Source of the DNA: Reddybacter sp041277045
GTDB lineage: Bacteria > Pseudomonadota > Gammaproteobacteria > Pseudomonadales > Porticoccaceae
Assembly (NCBI GenBank): GCA_041277045.1
Contig: JBGFSY010000001.1
Location: forward strand, 186,001-250,000
DNA: 64,000 nt
Reading direction: 5' to 3'
Position numbers and translations under genes: made by a program. How positions within the stretch are numbered: position 1 is the stretch's first letter; each line of letters starts with the position of its first letter. This document shows, one piece after another, positions 9,438-18,992 of this stretch. The notes under the pieces were generated by a model that was not told the DNA's origin, did not search any database, and saw nothing but the letters and a program-made list of their open reading frames with translations.

Positions 9438-10640
9438 CTAAGGCGTGTAAACGACTTCGACCTCATGATCGTCGTCATCTTCATCATCTTCATCTTCAAG
9501 CTCTTGTTCAGCGGTTTTCGACTGCTGACGCTGTAGACGCAGCTTTTCAATTTGCTCACGGGCTTCGAGCTGCATGCTCGTCTGCATATCACGCTCGGCT
9601 TGTGCTACCTCGGGAAACTCGGCCTCTCGGCTGCGACAATCGTCGAGATAATCGCAAATTGCATTACACAGTTTATCGGTGCCCTCTTTGGTTAAAGCCG
9701 AGACAAAAAACACCGGCCCCTGCCACTGCAAATCATCAACCAGCTTTTGACAGACAGCCTCTCGACTGTCCTCCGACAACAGATCCATTTTATTTAATAC
9801 CAGCCAGCGTGGCCGGTCTGCCAAGGTGGGGCTAAAGCTCGACAGTTCATTCTGAATGGTGAGAGCGTTTTCCAGTGGGTCGGAGCCATCGACCGGCAGC
9901 ATGTCAACCATGTGCAGTAAAAACCGTGTGCGCGTTAAATGCTTGAGAAAACGAATACCCAGCCCAGCGCCCTCGGAAGCTCCCTCGACCAGACCCGGCA
10001 CATCGGCAATCACAAAACTGCGATATTTTTGCAGGGTGACGACACCGAGGTTGGGCACCAGGGTGGTAAATGGATAATCGGCCACTTTTGGCGTCGCTGC
10101 TGACACGGAACGGATCAAGGTTGATTTACCGGCATTGGGCAAACCCAGCAAGCCGACATCGGCGAGCAGTTTTAACTCGAGGCGCAGATTGCGCAACTCG
10201 CCCTCGGTACCCGGACTAGTTTGACGCGGCGCACGGTTGGTGCTCGACTTATAGCGCGCATTGCCGAGGCCGTGAAAACCACCCTTGGCGACGATCAGCT
10301 CCTGTCCCGCCTTGGTCAAATCGCCCAGCACTTCGTCACTGTCGGTATCGATAATCGTGGTGCCAACAGGTACGCCAAGCACCAGATCATCACCGCCCTT
10401 GCCTCGGCAATTGCGGCCACGACCCGACTCACCATTTTTCGCCCGGTGATGACGCTGATAACGGAAGTCGATCAAGGTATTGAGATCAACCTCGGCACGC
10501 AAAATAACACTGCCGCCATCACCCCCGTCGCCGCCATCGGGGCCACCTTTGGGGATGTACTTCTCGCGCCGAAAACTCAGGCAACCTCGCCCGCCATCGC
10601 CCGCTTTAACGATGATTGGTGCTTCGTCGACAAATTTCAC
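9438..10640 (-). CDS. obgE: Obg-family GTPase
   Basis: 400 residues in three parts. The glycine-rich Obg fold is at 1-160 (FRREKYIPKGGPDGGDGGDG). The G domain has GLPNAGKST (166-174), DVPGLVEGA (213-221) and NKMD (near 283). The C-terminal tail is highly acidic (EDEDDEDDDDHEVEV). Obg/CgtA is an essential ribosome-associated GTPase involved in 50S assembly and the stringent response. It lies downstream of rplU-rpmA but is separated from rpmA by a strong hairpin, so its expression probably depends on read-through or its own promoter. Confidence 0.97.
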   Translation of the reverse strand: MKFVDEAPIIVKAGDGGRGCLSFRREKYIPKGGPDGGDGGDGGSVILRAEVDLNTLIDFRYQRHHRAKNGESGRGRNCRGKGGDDLVLGVPVGTTIIDTDSDEVLGDLTKAGQELIVAKGGFHGLGNARYKSSTNRAPRQTSPGTEGELRNLRLELKLLADVGLLGLPNAGKSTLIRSVSAATPKVADYPFTTLVPNLGVVTLQKYRSFVIADVPGLVEGASEGAGLGIRFLKHLTRTRFLLHMVDMLPVDGSDPLENALTIQNELSSFSPTLADRPRWLVLNKMDLLSEDSREAVCQKLVDDLQWQGPVFFVSALTKEGTDKLCNAICDYLDDCRSREAEFPEVAQAERDMQTSMQLEAREQIEKLRLQRQQSKTAEQELEDEDDEDDDDHEVEVVYTP

Positions 10641-10743
10641 TCTACACCTCTGCCCAGTTGTTGCATCTGCATACCCTGACTATCAATTTATTACCCACTA
10701 TGATGAGTGGCAATGGCCACCAGCGCTATCATACGCCCATAAA

Positions 10744-10768
10744 AAAAGCCCCGCATGCGGGGCTTTTA
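10744..10768 (-). terminator. Terminator/attenuator between rpmA and obgE
   Basis: A perfect 24-base palindrome (AAAAGCCCCGCA with TGCGGGGCTTTT) lies 33 bases past the rpmA stop, with T-rich flanks in both directions. It should end most rplU-rpmA transcripts. Confidence 0.85.
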
Positions 10769-10799
10769 AACAAACAGTACCGCTTCGCTGCAATCTACA

Positions 10800-11057
10800 T
10801 TAAGCGCCAATTACATCGACAAATTTGCGGTTGTTCGGGCCGCGAACAACAAACTTCACCTGACCGTCTGCTTTGGCAAACAAGGTGTGATCTTTACCGA
10901 TACCCACATTGCTGCCTGCGTGAAAGCGCGTGCCGCGCTGACGCACAATAATGTTGCCTGCGTCTACCTGCTCGCCACCGTAGCGCTTAACGCCCAGGCG
11001 TTTGCTTTCCGAGTCGCGTCCGTTTCTAGTACTACCACCAGCTTTCTTGTGTGCCAT
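10800..11057 (-). CDS. rpmA: 50S ribosomal protein L27
   Basis: 85 residues, the usual bacterial length. It starts MAHKKAGGSTRNGRDSESK, with the conserved N-terminal arm that reaches the peptidyl-transferase centre, and contains GSNVGIGKDHTLFA. It is encoded 17 bases after rplU as the second gene of the ribosomal pair. Confidence 0.98.
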   Translation of the reverse strand: MAHKKAGGSTRNGRDSESKRLGVKRYGGEQVDAGNIIVRQRGTRFHAGSNVGIGKDHTLFAKADGQVKFVVRGPNNRKFVDVIGA

Positions 11058-11074
11058 GAGCTATCTCCTGCTGA

Positions 11075-11389
11075 TCAACCGGCGTTGATGTTGGTAATTT
11101 TAACTTCGGTGAACCACTGACGGTGGCCCATCTGTGAGCGTGAATGCTTACGACGACGAAATTTAACGATGCGCACTTTCTTGGCGCGACCGTGGCTGAT
11201 AATCTCAGCACTGACTTTACCGCCGTCCACGTAGGGAGCACCGATCTTTACGCTGTCGCCATCGGCTATCATCAACACTTTATCAAAATCAATGGTGTCG
11301 CCAGTTGCTGCCTCAAGAAGCTCGAGGTTTAATACTTCACCCGGCTCAACTCGATGCTGCTTACCGCCACTTTCTATTACCGCGTACAT
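11075..11389 (-). CDS. rplU: 50S ribosomal protein L21
   Basis: 104 residues with MYAVIESGGKQHRVEPGE at the N terminus and KFRRRKHSRSQMGHRQWFTEVKI at the C terminus (the L21 rRNA-binding signature). It binds 23S rRNA and contacts L20. It is first in the rplU-rpmA unit and divergent from ispB, an arrangement common in proteobacteria. The 289-base gap to ispB must hold both promoters. Confidence 0.98.
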   Translation of the reverse strand: MYAVIESGGKQHRVEPGEVLNLELLEAATGDTIDFDKVLMIADGDSVKIGAPYVDGGKVSAEIISHGRAKKVRIVKFRRRKHSRSQMGHRQWFTEVKITNINAG

Positions 11390-11678
11390 GTTTTGCTCCT
11401 ACTGAAACTAAGGCTTACTTTAAGCTGTCGTGTCACTCTCTATTTCTCGTTTAAAGAAAGTAGAGAAGACTGCTGCCCGGCCACTTGCTCTTGCGCGCAA
11501 TTATTGGCCTGGGGGCGAGAGGGCGGCAATTCTAAGGGAAAGCTCCCTTGCTAGCAAGCACTCGATGGGATATTTGGCGATATATTGTTTCGCTATCGCC
11601 AGGGCCTGCGCTAATCTTGACACTTGATCAACAGAACCCTAGGATGCCGCGCTTCCCATCGCCTATATTTGCCCCGTA

Positions 11679-12641
11679 ATGCAGCCATTTAGACAAGTTG
11701 TCACCACCGATTTTGACGCCGTCAATCAACTGATTATTGACGAATTGCGCTCGGATGTGGGCCTGGTCGAGCAAATCGGCCACTACTTAATCGATGCCGG
11801 CGGCAAACGCCTACGCCCGCTGCTGGTACTACTGGTCGCTCAGGCTTGTGCTTATAAAGGTAAGGGGCACATTAATCTCGCGGTGATTATCGAATTCATC
11901 CACAGCGCCACCCTGCTGCACGACGATGTGGTCGATACCTCAGAAATGCGCCGCGGCCGCTTTACCGCCAACGCCCAGTGGGGCAATCCCTCGAGTGTAC
12001 TGGTCGGCGACTTTCTCTACTCCCGCGCCTTTCAAATGCTGGTCGGGCTGGGCAACATGGAAATCATGGGGATTCTCGCGGATACCACTAATATTATTTC
12101 TGAGGGCGAGGTTCAACAACTGATCAACGCCAAAGACCCCGACGTTACCGAGCAAGCCTATCTTGAGGTGATTCGCGGTAAAACGGCACAACTATTTGAA
12201 GGCGCTGCCTCCGCTGCAGCGGTACTCGCAGATGCCAACCCCGATCAACAAAGGGCAATGAAAGACTACGGCTACCACATTGGCATGGCCTTTCAACTGG
12301 TCGACGACGCCCTCGACTACCGTGGCGACGCGCAGAAGCTCGGCAAAAATGTCGGCGACGACCTGGCTGAGGGCAAAGCAACCCTGCCGTTAATACACGC
12401 GATGAAAAAGAGCAGCGACGCCGATGCCGACTTCGTGCGCCAGGCTATTCGCGAAGGTAGCTCCGAGCATTTAGCAAGCATCATCCGTATCATTAATGAT
12501 ACGGGCGGTATTGATTACACCCTCGAAACCGCGCGCGACTATGCCAACAAGGCCAAGCACTGCCTCGCAAAGCTGCCCGACTCACCCTACAAGGAAGCTC
12601 TTTCACAACTGGCCGACTTCGCCGTTAGTAGGAACCACTAA
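11679..12641 (+). CDS. ispB: Octaprenyl diphosphate synthase (trans-polyprenyl synthase)
   Basis: 320 residues, an all-alpha class I polyprenyl synthase. The first aspartate motif is LLHDDVVDTSEMRRGR (DDVVD at 82-86) and the second is LVDDALDYRG (DDALD at 209-213). GGKRLRP near 41 binds the allylic or isopentenyl diphosphate. The enzyme extends farnesyl diphosphate with isopentenyl diphosphate to make the ubiquinone side chain. Small residues before the first motif fit a long-chain product, but chain length (C40 or C45) cannot be fixed from sequence. It is divergent from rplU-rpmA. Confidence 0.95.
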   Translation: MQPFRQVVTTDFDAVNQLIIDELRSDVGLVEQIGHYLIDAGGKRLRPLLVLLVAQACAYKGKGHINLAVIIEFIHSATLLHDDVVDTSEMRRGRFTANAQWGNPSSVLVGDFLYSRAFQMLVGLGNMEIMGILADTTNIISEGEVQQLINAKDPDVTEQAYLEVIRGKTAQLFEGAASAAAVLADANPDQQRAMKDYGYHIGMAFQLVDDALDYRGDAQKLGKNVGDDLAEGKATLPLIHAMKKSSDADADFVRQAIREGSSEHLASIIRIINDTGGIDYTLETARDYANKAKHCLAKLPDSPYKEALSQLADFAVSRNH

Positions 12642-12854
12642 AGCGCTACCCTTAGCTAGCGGATCTAGCAACAATTATAAAATGTCACAGCCCATCGCTC
12701 GAGTCTGACAGACTACTTCGCTCAAGCAGACAGGATCAAACGCCCGTCACAAGCTAACGCGCCTGCCGCTAACCAGCCTCATCGGCTACTTCCACCCGCG
12801 GCGCACTTCACTTAGGATGGCGAAAAAGGATTTCACCATGACAAGTTCCCCCCG

Positions 12855-14474
12855 ATGACTGACACAGCATTGATCGACCAAAGCCCTGCCTGGCAAGCCC
12901 TGCTCAAACATCAGCAAACGCTGTCGAGCACTACGCTGGCAAAGCTCTTCGCGCAAAACCCCCAGCGTGGCCAACAGTTTAAGGCCACTGCCGCCGGGCT
13001 TTACTTTGATTACTCGAAGAATCTGCTAAACGAAGAGACGCTCGAGCGTCTCAGCGAACTGGCCAACAGCGCCCAGTTGCCCGCCGCCATCGAAGAGCTA
13101 TTTAGCGGCGCCGACGTCAACAACACCGAGCACCGCCCAGCTCTGCATACCGCCTTGCGCAACCCCGAGCCAGGTAAGGGTGAAAAGGCTCAACTGCGCA
13201 GCACAATGAACGCTTTCGCCGATAATCTACGCCAAGGTGATGAGCGCGGCGCAAAGGGACTGGCATTTCGCGATGTCATCAACCTCGGTATCGGCGGCTC
13301 AGATCTCGGCCCACGCATGATCGTCTCAGCCTTTCCCGACCTACAGGCCGAAGGCTTACGTAGCCACTTCGCCGCCAATGTGGATAGCGATGTCTTAAAA
13401 GGCATACTCAGCCAGTGCCAACCTGAAACCACCCTGTTTCTGATTTCGTCGAAAAGTTTCTCCACCCTGGAAACCCTGAGCAATGCCGGACTGGCACGCC
13501 AATGGCTGAGTGATGCCGGCTTCGACGACGCACAAATCGCCTGTCATTTTGCCGCGATGACCAGTCAAGTTGAGAAAGCCAAAGACTGGGGCATCAAGCC
13601 AGAGCGTATTTTCCCCCTCGACGAAAGCGTCGGCGGCCGCTTCAGTCTGTGGTCGAGCATCGGTCTGCCCATCGCCATCGCCCTCGGTTCGGCGGCATTC
13701 AGCCAACTACTCGACGGCGCCAGCGCCATGGACAAGCACTTTCGCAACGCGGCCTTCAGTGACAACCTGCCGGTGCTACACGGCCTGCTGTCAATCTGGT
13801 CGATCAATTTTAACGACCACCACAGCCGTGCCGTACTGCCCTATATCCATCGTCTCGGTGAGCTGCCCAACTATTTACAACAACTGACCATGGAAAGCCT
13901 CGGTAAGCGCGTCACGAAAACCGGGCAGCTCTGCACTTACGCCACCGGCCCGGTCATTTGGGGCAGCGAGGGCACCAATGGCCAACACTCCTGCCACCAG
14001 CTTTTACTGCAGGGTATTGGCGCCGTGCCGGTCGACTTTGTCGCCACCACCAAGGCCCACTGCGAACCTCTACAGCACCAATACTTGCTCGCCAACTGCC
14101 TAGCGCAAAGCCGCGCTTTAATGCTCGGTAAAAGTTACGAGCAGGCGCTCGCCGAAACACGCGCCTCGGGGCTCAATGAAGACGACGCAGCCAAGCTCGC
14201 CACGCACAAAGCCATACCCGGTAACCGGGGCAGCAACACCTTATTACTCGAGGAATTTAACCCGCAGACACTCGGCGCTCTACTGGCCTTCTACGAACAC
14301 AGCGTCTATGTACAGAGTGTTATTTGGCAGATTAATGCCTTCGACCAATGGGCCGTAGAGCTCGGCAAAACCATGAGCACCGCTGTCTTTGAAGCCTTAA
14401 GCCAGCCCACTAACGACATTGAATTGGATAGCTCCAGTCAGGCCCTGATCGATCATCTTCGCGCAGCCAATTAA
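12855..14474 (+). CDS. pgi: Glucose-6-phosphate isomerase
   Basis: 539 residues, close to the 549 of E. coli Pgi. GIGGSDLGPRM near residue 150 and the catalytic-glutamate segment GSEGTNGQHSCHQLL near 375 are diagnostic; SSKSFSTLET near 202 binds phosphate. It interconverts glucose-6-phosphate and fructose-6-phosphate, feeding glycolysis and, here, the mannose and fucose nucleotide-sugar route through manC and manB. It stands alone, with a 212-base gap upstream. Confidence 0.97.
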   Translation: MTDTALIDQSPAWQALLKHQQTLSSTTLAKLFAQNPQRGQQFKATAAGLYFDYSKNLLNEETLERLSELANSAQLPAAIEELFSGADVNNTEHRPALHTALRNPEPGKGEKAQLRSTMNAFADNLRQGDERGAKGLAFRDVINLGIGGSDLGPRMIVSAFPDLQAEGLRSHFAANVDSDVLKGILSQCQPETTLFLISSKSFSTLETLSNAGLARQWLSDAGFDDAQIACHFAAMTSQVEKAKDWGIKPERIFPLDESVGGRFSLWSSIGLPIAIALGSAAFSQLLDGASAMDKHFRNAAFSDNLPVLHGLLSIWSINFNDHHSRAVLPYIHRLGELPNYLQQLTMESLGKRVTKTGQLCTYATGPVIWGSEGTNGQHSCHQLLLQGIGAVPVDFVATTKAHCEPLQHQYLLANCLAQSRALMLGKSYEQALAETRASGLNEDDAAKLATHKAIPGNRGSNTLLLEEFNPQTLGALLAFYEHSVYVQSVIWQINAFDQWAVELGKTMSTAVFEALSQPTNDIELDSSSQALIDHLRAAN

Positions 14475-14538
14475 CAGCCATCCCAGCCAAGACTTAGTCA
14501 AAAACCCTGCAAATTTACGAACTATTTTTTTTCCCCCA

Positions 14539-14569
14539 ATTAATGTAAGGTGCTTCACCTTTTATTAAT
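14539..14569. promoter_or_regulatory. Imperfect inverted repeat upstream of pntA
   Basis: ATTAATGTAAGGTG (14539-14552) and CACCTTTTATTAAT (14556-14569) match as inverted arms in 12 of 14 positions around CTT. The site is about 45 bases before the pntA start, so it could be an operator or part of the promoter. No regulator can be named. Confidence 0.4.
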
Positions 14570-14614
14570 CGGCACCTGTTTGGTGCGCGAGCGACCCATA
14601 GTGAGGCACATATT

Positions 14615-15850
14615 GTGATAGTAGGCATACCCCGGGAAATGAAACCCCGAGAAGACAGGGTGGCTATGACCCCCACCAATATTCAGTCCTGGTCAACAAA
14701 AGGCGTTGGATTCATTGTTGAATCCAACGCTGGTGACGCTGCAGGATTTTCCGACGAGCTCTATAGAGACGCCGGTGCAACCGTCAGTACCGAGCGGTCT
14801 GAAGTTTTCGCCAAAGCTGACATCATCGCTCAGGTGCAATCCTTCGGCGCCAATGAAATCAACGGCGACGACGATCTGGCTTACCTCAAACCCGGACAGC
14901 TGATCGCAGGCATGATGGACCCACTGGGCTCTCCTGCCACTGCCGAGAAGCTTGCCAAAACGGGCGCCACCGCCATCGCGATGGAACTGGTGCCACGCAT
15001 CAGTCGTGCCCAGAGCATGGATGTGCTCTCGTCAATGGCAACCCTGGCTGGTTATAAAGCTGTACTGTTGGGTGCCGGCTTAGCGCCACGCATTATGCCC
15101 ATGCTGATGACAGCTGCCGGTACCTTGAACCCTATGCGCACCTTTATCATGGGTGTGGGTGTTGCCGGTCTACAGGCCTGTGCGACGGCCAAACGTCTTG
15201 GTGGTGTGGTTGAAGCCTACGATGTTCGCCCCGCAGCCCGCGACCAAATCATCTCCGTTGGCGCCAAGCCCATTGAGCTTGACCTGGAAACCGACAGCTC
15301 TGAAGACAAGGGCGGCTACGCCAAAGAACAGGGCGAAGACTTTATTCGTCGCCAGCAGGAGCTGATGACAGCCGTGCTCGCCGAGCAAGACCTGGTGATT
15401 ACCACGGCTGCTATTCCCGGTGCCAAGTCACCTATTTTGGTCACCGCCGACATGGTGAAAGCCATGAAGCCCGGTGCTGTTATTGTCGATCTCGCCGCTG
15501 AGCGTGGCGGCAACTGTGAGCTAACCAAACTGGGTGAAACCGTGGTTGCCCACGGTGTGACAATTATCGGTCCCGATAATTTAGCCGCGACCATCCCCCA
15601 CCACGGCAGTCAGATGTTTGGCAAAAACATCGAGACGCTGCTCGAGCATCTGCTCGATGAAGAAAACAATTTAACACTCGATTTCGAAGATGAAATCGTT
15701 TTCGAAACTGTTGTCGCCCACGGTGGCGAAGTACCGCACAAACGCATGCGTGAACTGCTCGGCTACCCATCCATAGACCTGGGTGATTCAATCGATCTCG
15801 ACGCCGATGACGACACCACTACTGAGCAAAAAGAAGGGGGAGCTTCCTGA
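14615..15850 (+). CDS. pntA: NAD(P)+ transhydrogenase, alpha-1 subunit (NAD(H)-binding domain I)
   Basis: 411 residues from a GTG start, with a GTGAGG ribosome site 8 bases upstream. MIVGIPREMKPREDRVAMTP opens the AlaDH/PNT N-terminal domain, MGVGVAGLQACATAKRLGG near 180 is the dinucleotide-binding loop, and AERGGNCELT near 300 is conserved. The subunit binds NAD(H) and exchanges hydride with the NADP-binding beta subunit, coupled to proton flow. Unlike E. coli, the alpha chain is split: the membrane part is the next gene, which overlaps the stop (TGATG). Confidence 0.96.
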   Translation: MIVGIPREMKPREDRVAMTPTNIQSWSTKGVGFIVESNAGDAAGFSDELYRDAGATVSTERSEVFAKADIIAQVQSFGANEINGDDDLAYLKPGQLIAGMMDPLGSPATAEKLAKTGATAIAMELVPRISRAQSMDVLSSMATLAGYKAVLLGAGLAPRIMPMLMTAAGTLNPMRTFIMGVGVAGLQACATAKRLGGVVEAYDVRPAARDQIISVGAKPIELDLETDSSEDKGGYAKEQGEDFIRRQQELMTAVLAEQDLVITTAAIPGAKSPILVTADMVKAMKPGAVIVDLAAERGGNCELTKLGETVVAHGVTIIGPDNLAATIPHHGSQMFGKNIETLLEHLLDEENNLTLDFEDEIVFETVVAHGGEVPHKRMRELLGYPSIDLGDSIDLDADDDTTTEQKEGGAS

Positions 15851-16137
15851 TGGAAATGATTGTTATGCAACTGGCACTTTTTGTGCTGTCACTATTCCTC
15901 GGTGTCGAACTCATCACCAAGGTACCACCCACTCTGCACACCCCGCTAATGTCGGGTACCAACGCCATTTCAGGTATTACTCTGGTGGGCGCTGTTATCG
16001 CCGCCGGTGCTGGCGATAGTGCTTCTGGACTGGTTCATGGCCTCGGCTTCATCGCCGTTGTGATGGCAACCATCAACGTGATTGGCGGCTATCTGGTCAC
16101 CAACCGCATGCTCGCCATGTTCAAGAGGAAAAACTAG
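15850..16137 (+). CDS. pntAb: NAD(P) transhydrogenase, alpha-2 membrane subunit
   Basis: 95 residues with three predicted hydrophobic segments (about 5-22, 33-52 and 60-85) and the conserved PPTLHTPLMSGTNAISGI motif. This is the membrane section (domain II part) that E. coli carries at the C terminus of PntA. The start codon overlaps the pntA stop and pntB follows after 3 bases, so translation of the three chains is probably coupled. Confidence 0.95.
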   Translation: MEMIVMQLALFVLSLFLGVELITKVPPTLHTPLMSGTNAISGITLVGAVIAAGAGDSASGLVHGLGFIAVVMATINVIGGYLVTNRMLAMFKRKN

Positions 16138-16140
16138 ATC

Positions 16141-17541
16141 ATGAATACCAACTTAGTGGATCTAATTTACCTCATCTCCGCCGTCTTCTTTATTCTCGGT
16201 ATTAAGGGGCTGACCAAGCCGAAAACTGCTGTACGCGGCAATATGCTGTCCGCCATCGGTATGTTGATCGCTGTGGTCATTACGCTGCTGGATAAAAGCA
16301 TTGTCAGCTACGAGTACATCATCGCCGGTGTCCTGGTCGGTGGTGCCATTGGCGGCATTATGGCGACCCGGATTCAAATGACCTCGATGCCACAAATGAT
16401 CGCTCTGCTGAACGGTTGTGGTGGTGGCGCCTCCCTCGGCTTGGCGGCAGCAAGCTATCTGCTCACCAGCGGTGCCGGTGGTTATGAAAGTGGCGTCATG
16501 GGCGGTATGGCCGTCAGTTTTGTCATGGTCACGATCCTCATTGGCTCAGTTACCATGACTGGCAGTTTGGTGGCTTTTGCCAAATTGCAGGAATTGATCT
16601 CCGGCCAGTCCATCGGTTTTGCCGGCATCAAGTTTCTCAATGCGGCGCTGTTTATCTCCGCCATTACGATGCTCGGCATGCTCTGCCTTGACCCGACTAA
16701 CAGCACACTGTTTTGGGGCTTAATTGCGGCGTCATGCATCCTCGGTATTACTATCGTACTGCCTATTGGTGGCGCCGATATGCCCGTTGTTATCGCTCTG
16801 CTGAACTCTTATTCAGGTATTGCAGCAGCGGCCGCTGGTTTCATTATGGGTAACACCGTACTGATCGTATCCGGTTCTCTGGTTGGTGCCTCTGGCCTGA
16901 TCCTGACACAGATTATGTGTGTCGCGATGAACCGCTCACTGACCAATGTTCTGTTCGGCGTGATGGCCGAAGGTAGTGAAGCGATTGATGCCGACGAAGT
17001 CTATGCCGGTAAGGTAAAGAGCGCCCAGGCGGAAGAGATCGCCATGATCCTCGAAACTGCCCGTCGCGTCGTTATCGTCCCCGGCTTTGGTATGGCCATG
17101 GCTCAGGCGCAGCACGCCGTGCGTGAACTGTCTGACGTGATGGAAGACAAAGGCATTGAAGTTGAGTTTGCCATCCACCCGGTTGCCGGTCGCATGCCTG
17201 GCCACATGAACGTATTGCTCGCCGAGGCTGAAGTGCCCTACGATCAACTGGTCGAAATGGATCGCATCAACCCCACCTTCGAGCAAACTGATGTTGCCAT
17301 CGTTATCGGTGCCAACGACGTCACCAACCCCATGGCGCGGGAAGACAAAGGCAGCCCCATTTACGGCATGCCGATTCTTCACGTTGATAAGGCCCAAACC
17401 GTGGTTGTTATTAAGCGTTCGTTGAGCCCCGGCTTTGCTGGCCTGCCCAACCCACTGTTTGCCATGGACAACTGTTTGATGGTTTATGGCGATGGTAAAA
17501 AAGCGGTTATTGAAATCACCGCTGCACTGGCTAGCGCTTAA
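16141..17541 (+). CDS. pntB: NAD(P)+ transhydrogenase, beta subunit
   Basis: 466 residues. The first 260 or so are strongly hydrophobic membrane helices that form the proton path with the alpha-2 subunit. The rest is the NADP(H)-binding domain III, with VPGFGMAMAQAQHAVREL near 318 and FAIHPVAGRMPGHMNVLLAEA near 345. The complex uses the proton gradient to make NADPH from NADH. It is last in the operon and ends at a long hairpin terminator. Confidence 0.97.
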   Translation: MNTNLVDLIYLISAVFFILGIKGLTKPKTAVRGNMLSAIGMLIAVVITLLDKSIVSYEYIIAGVLVGGAIGGIMATRIQMTSMPQMIALLNGCGGGASLGLAAASYLLTSGAGGYESGVMGGMAVSFVMVTILIGSVTMTGSLVAFAKLQELISGQSIGFAGIKFLNAALFISAITMLGMLCLDPTNSTLFWGLIAASCILGITIVLPIGGADMPVVIALLNSYSGIAAAAAGFIMGNTVLIVSGSLVGASGLILTQIMCVAMNRSLTNVLFGVMAEGSEAIDADEVYAGKVKSAQAEEIAMILETARRVVIVPGFGMAMAQAQHAVRELSDVMEDKGIEVEFAIHPVAGRMPGHMNVLLAEAEVPYDQLVEMDRINPTFEQTDVAIVIGANDVTNPMAREDKGSPIYGMPILHVDKAQTVVVIKRSLSPGFAGLPNPLFAMDNCLMVYGDGKKAVIEITAALASA

Positions 17542-17562
17542 ACCCTAAAGGGTTTCAAGCAG

Positions 17563-17599
17563 CCATAAAAAAACCCCGCAGTGCGGGGTTTTTTTATGG
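17563..17599. terminator. Bidirectional terminator between pntB and manB
   Basis: An 18-bp perfect inverted repeat (17563-17580 and 17582-17599, GC-rich CCCCGCA/TGCGGGG core with seven A and seven T) serves the convergent pntB and manB genes. A smaller palindrome, AAACCC-TAAA-GGGTTT, overlaps the pntB stop at 17540-17555. Confidence 0.92.
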
Positions 17600-17636
17600 G
17601 CAAGTATTCTCGAATAGAATCAAGTAACAAATAAAA

Positions 17637-18989
17637 TCAAGCATCGAGAAAAGCTAATAACTCCGCCGTCTTCTGCTGCATCAAAACCTCATCACCCCGA
17701 GACTCAACATTTAAACGCACCAAAGGCTCGGTGTTTGACATACGTACATTAAAACGCCAGTCGCCAAACGACATACTCACACCATCGGTTTTATCCAGCA
17801 GCTGCGCACTGGCCGCGTAGTGCTTCTCAATACGCGCCAACATCGCGGCAGCATCGTCCACTTCCCGGTTGATTTCACCACTCACCGGATAGCTCGCCTG
17901 GCTCTCTGCCATCAACTCAAGCAAGCTACTGCCCGAGGTGCAAACCAGCTCGGCCACTAGCAGCCAGGGAATCATGCCGCTGTCGCAATAGGCGAAATCA
18001 CGGAAGTAGTGATGGGCACTCATCTCGCCACCGTAAAGGGCGTTTTCGTCGCGCATCACCTGCTTGATAAAGGAGTGGCCGGTTTTGCTCTGCACCGCCT
18101 GCCCACCGCATTGCTCGGCCAGCTCAATGGTATTCCAGATCAAGCGCGGATCGTGAATCACCTTGCCGCCGCCATGTTTCTTGAGGAAGGCGGTAGAGAG
18201 CAAACCCACCAGGTAATAACCTTCAACAAAATTACCCTGGCTATCGAAAAAGAAACAGCGGTCAAAGTCACCGTCCCAGGCGATGCCCAAGTCAGCGCTC
18301 GCTCGCTTCACGACATCAGCCGTCGCTGCACGGTTTTCTTCCAGCAAAGGGTTGGGAATACCGTTGGGGAAATGTCCGTCGGGCTGGTGATGCACTTTGA
18401 TAAACTCAAAAGGTAGGTGAGGCTCGAGTAAATCGACCACCGAACCCGCCCCGCCATTGCCTGCATTGACGACAATTTTTAAGGGCGACAGTGCGTCAAT
18501 GTCAATATAGGACAGCAGGTGTTCGATATAGGCACCCTTGTCGGCAGAATGACTCAACTCACCTCGGCGCGGCGCAGCATTAAACTCACCCTGCTCCGCT
18601 ATAGCCTTAATCTCAGGCAAGCCATCGTCACCACTAATGGGACGCGAGCCTTCACGCACAAACTTCATGCCGTTAAAATCCATCGGATTGTGACTGGCCG
18701 TCACCACTAGTCCACCGTCATAGCCGCCATCGAAGGTGGCAAAATAAATTTCCTCGGTGCCACATTCGCCGATATGCACCACATCACAGCCGGCATCGCG
18801 AATGCCCTCCACGACTGCATCGCAAAGCGAGGGGCTGGTGAGGCGAATATCGTGACCGACCACAATGCGACCGGCATCGAGATACTGAGCAAAAGCCCGG
18901 CCAATACGATAGGCGATGCTTTCATTCAGCTCGCCGGGCACACGCCCGCGAATATCGTAGGCTTTAAAACACGTGTAACTTTCTGACAT
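17637..18989 (-). CDS. manB: Phosphomannomutase (CpsG/ManB type)
   Basis: 450 residues. CFKAYDIRGRVPGELNE at the N terminus, the phosphoserine loop VTASHNPMDFNGMKFV near residue 98, the metal loop WDGDFDRCFFFD near 240 and the sugar-recognition GGEMSAHHYF near 320 match the CpsG/ManB branch. It converts mannose-6-phosphate to mannose-1-phosphate, the substrate of the ManC encoded at 24.9-26.4 kb, and so feeds GDP-mannose and GDP-fucose synthesis. galU lies 3 bases upstream on the same strand, which suggests an operon. A dual phosphoglucomutase role (AlgC-like) cannot be excluded. Confidence 0.9.
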   Translation of the reverse strand: MSESYTCFKAYDIRGRVPGELNESIAYRIGRAFAQYLDAGRIVVGHDIRLTSPSLCDAVVEGIRDAGCDVVHIGECGTEEIYFATFDGGYDGGLVVTASHNPMDFNGMKFVREGSRPISGDDGLPEIKAIAEQGEFNAAPRRGELSHSADKGAYIEHLLSYIDIDALSPLKIVVNAGNGGAGSVVDLLEPHLPFEFIKVHHQPDGHFPNGIPNPLLEENRAATADVVKRASADLGIAWDGDFDRCFFFDSQGNFVEGYYLVGLLSTAFLKKHGGGKVIHDPRLIWNTIELAEQCGGQAVQSKTGHSFIKQVMRDENALYGGEMSAHHYFRDFAYCDSGMIPWLLVAELVCTSGSSLLELMAESQASYPVSGEINREVDDAAAMLARIEKHYAASAQLLDKTDGVSMSFGDWRFNVRMSNTEPLVRLNVESRGDEVLMQQKTAELLAFLDA

Positions 18990-18992
18990 CGC

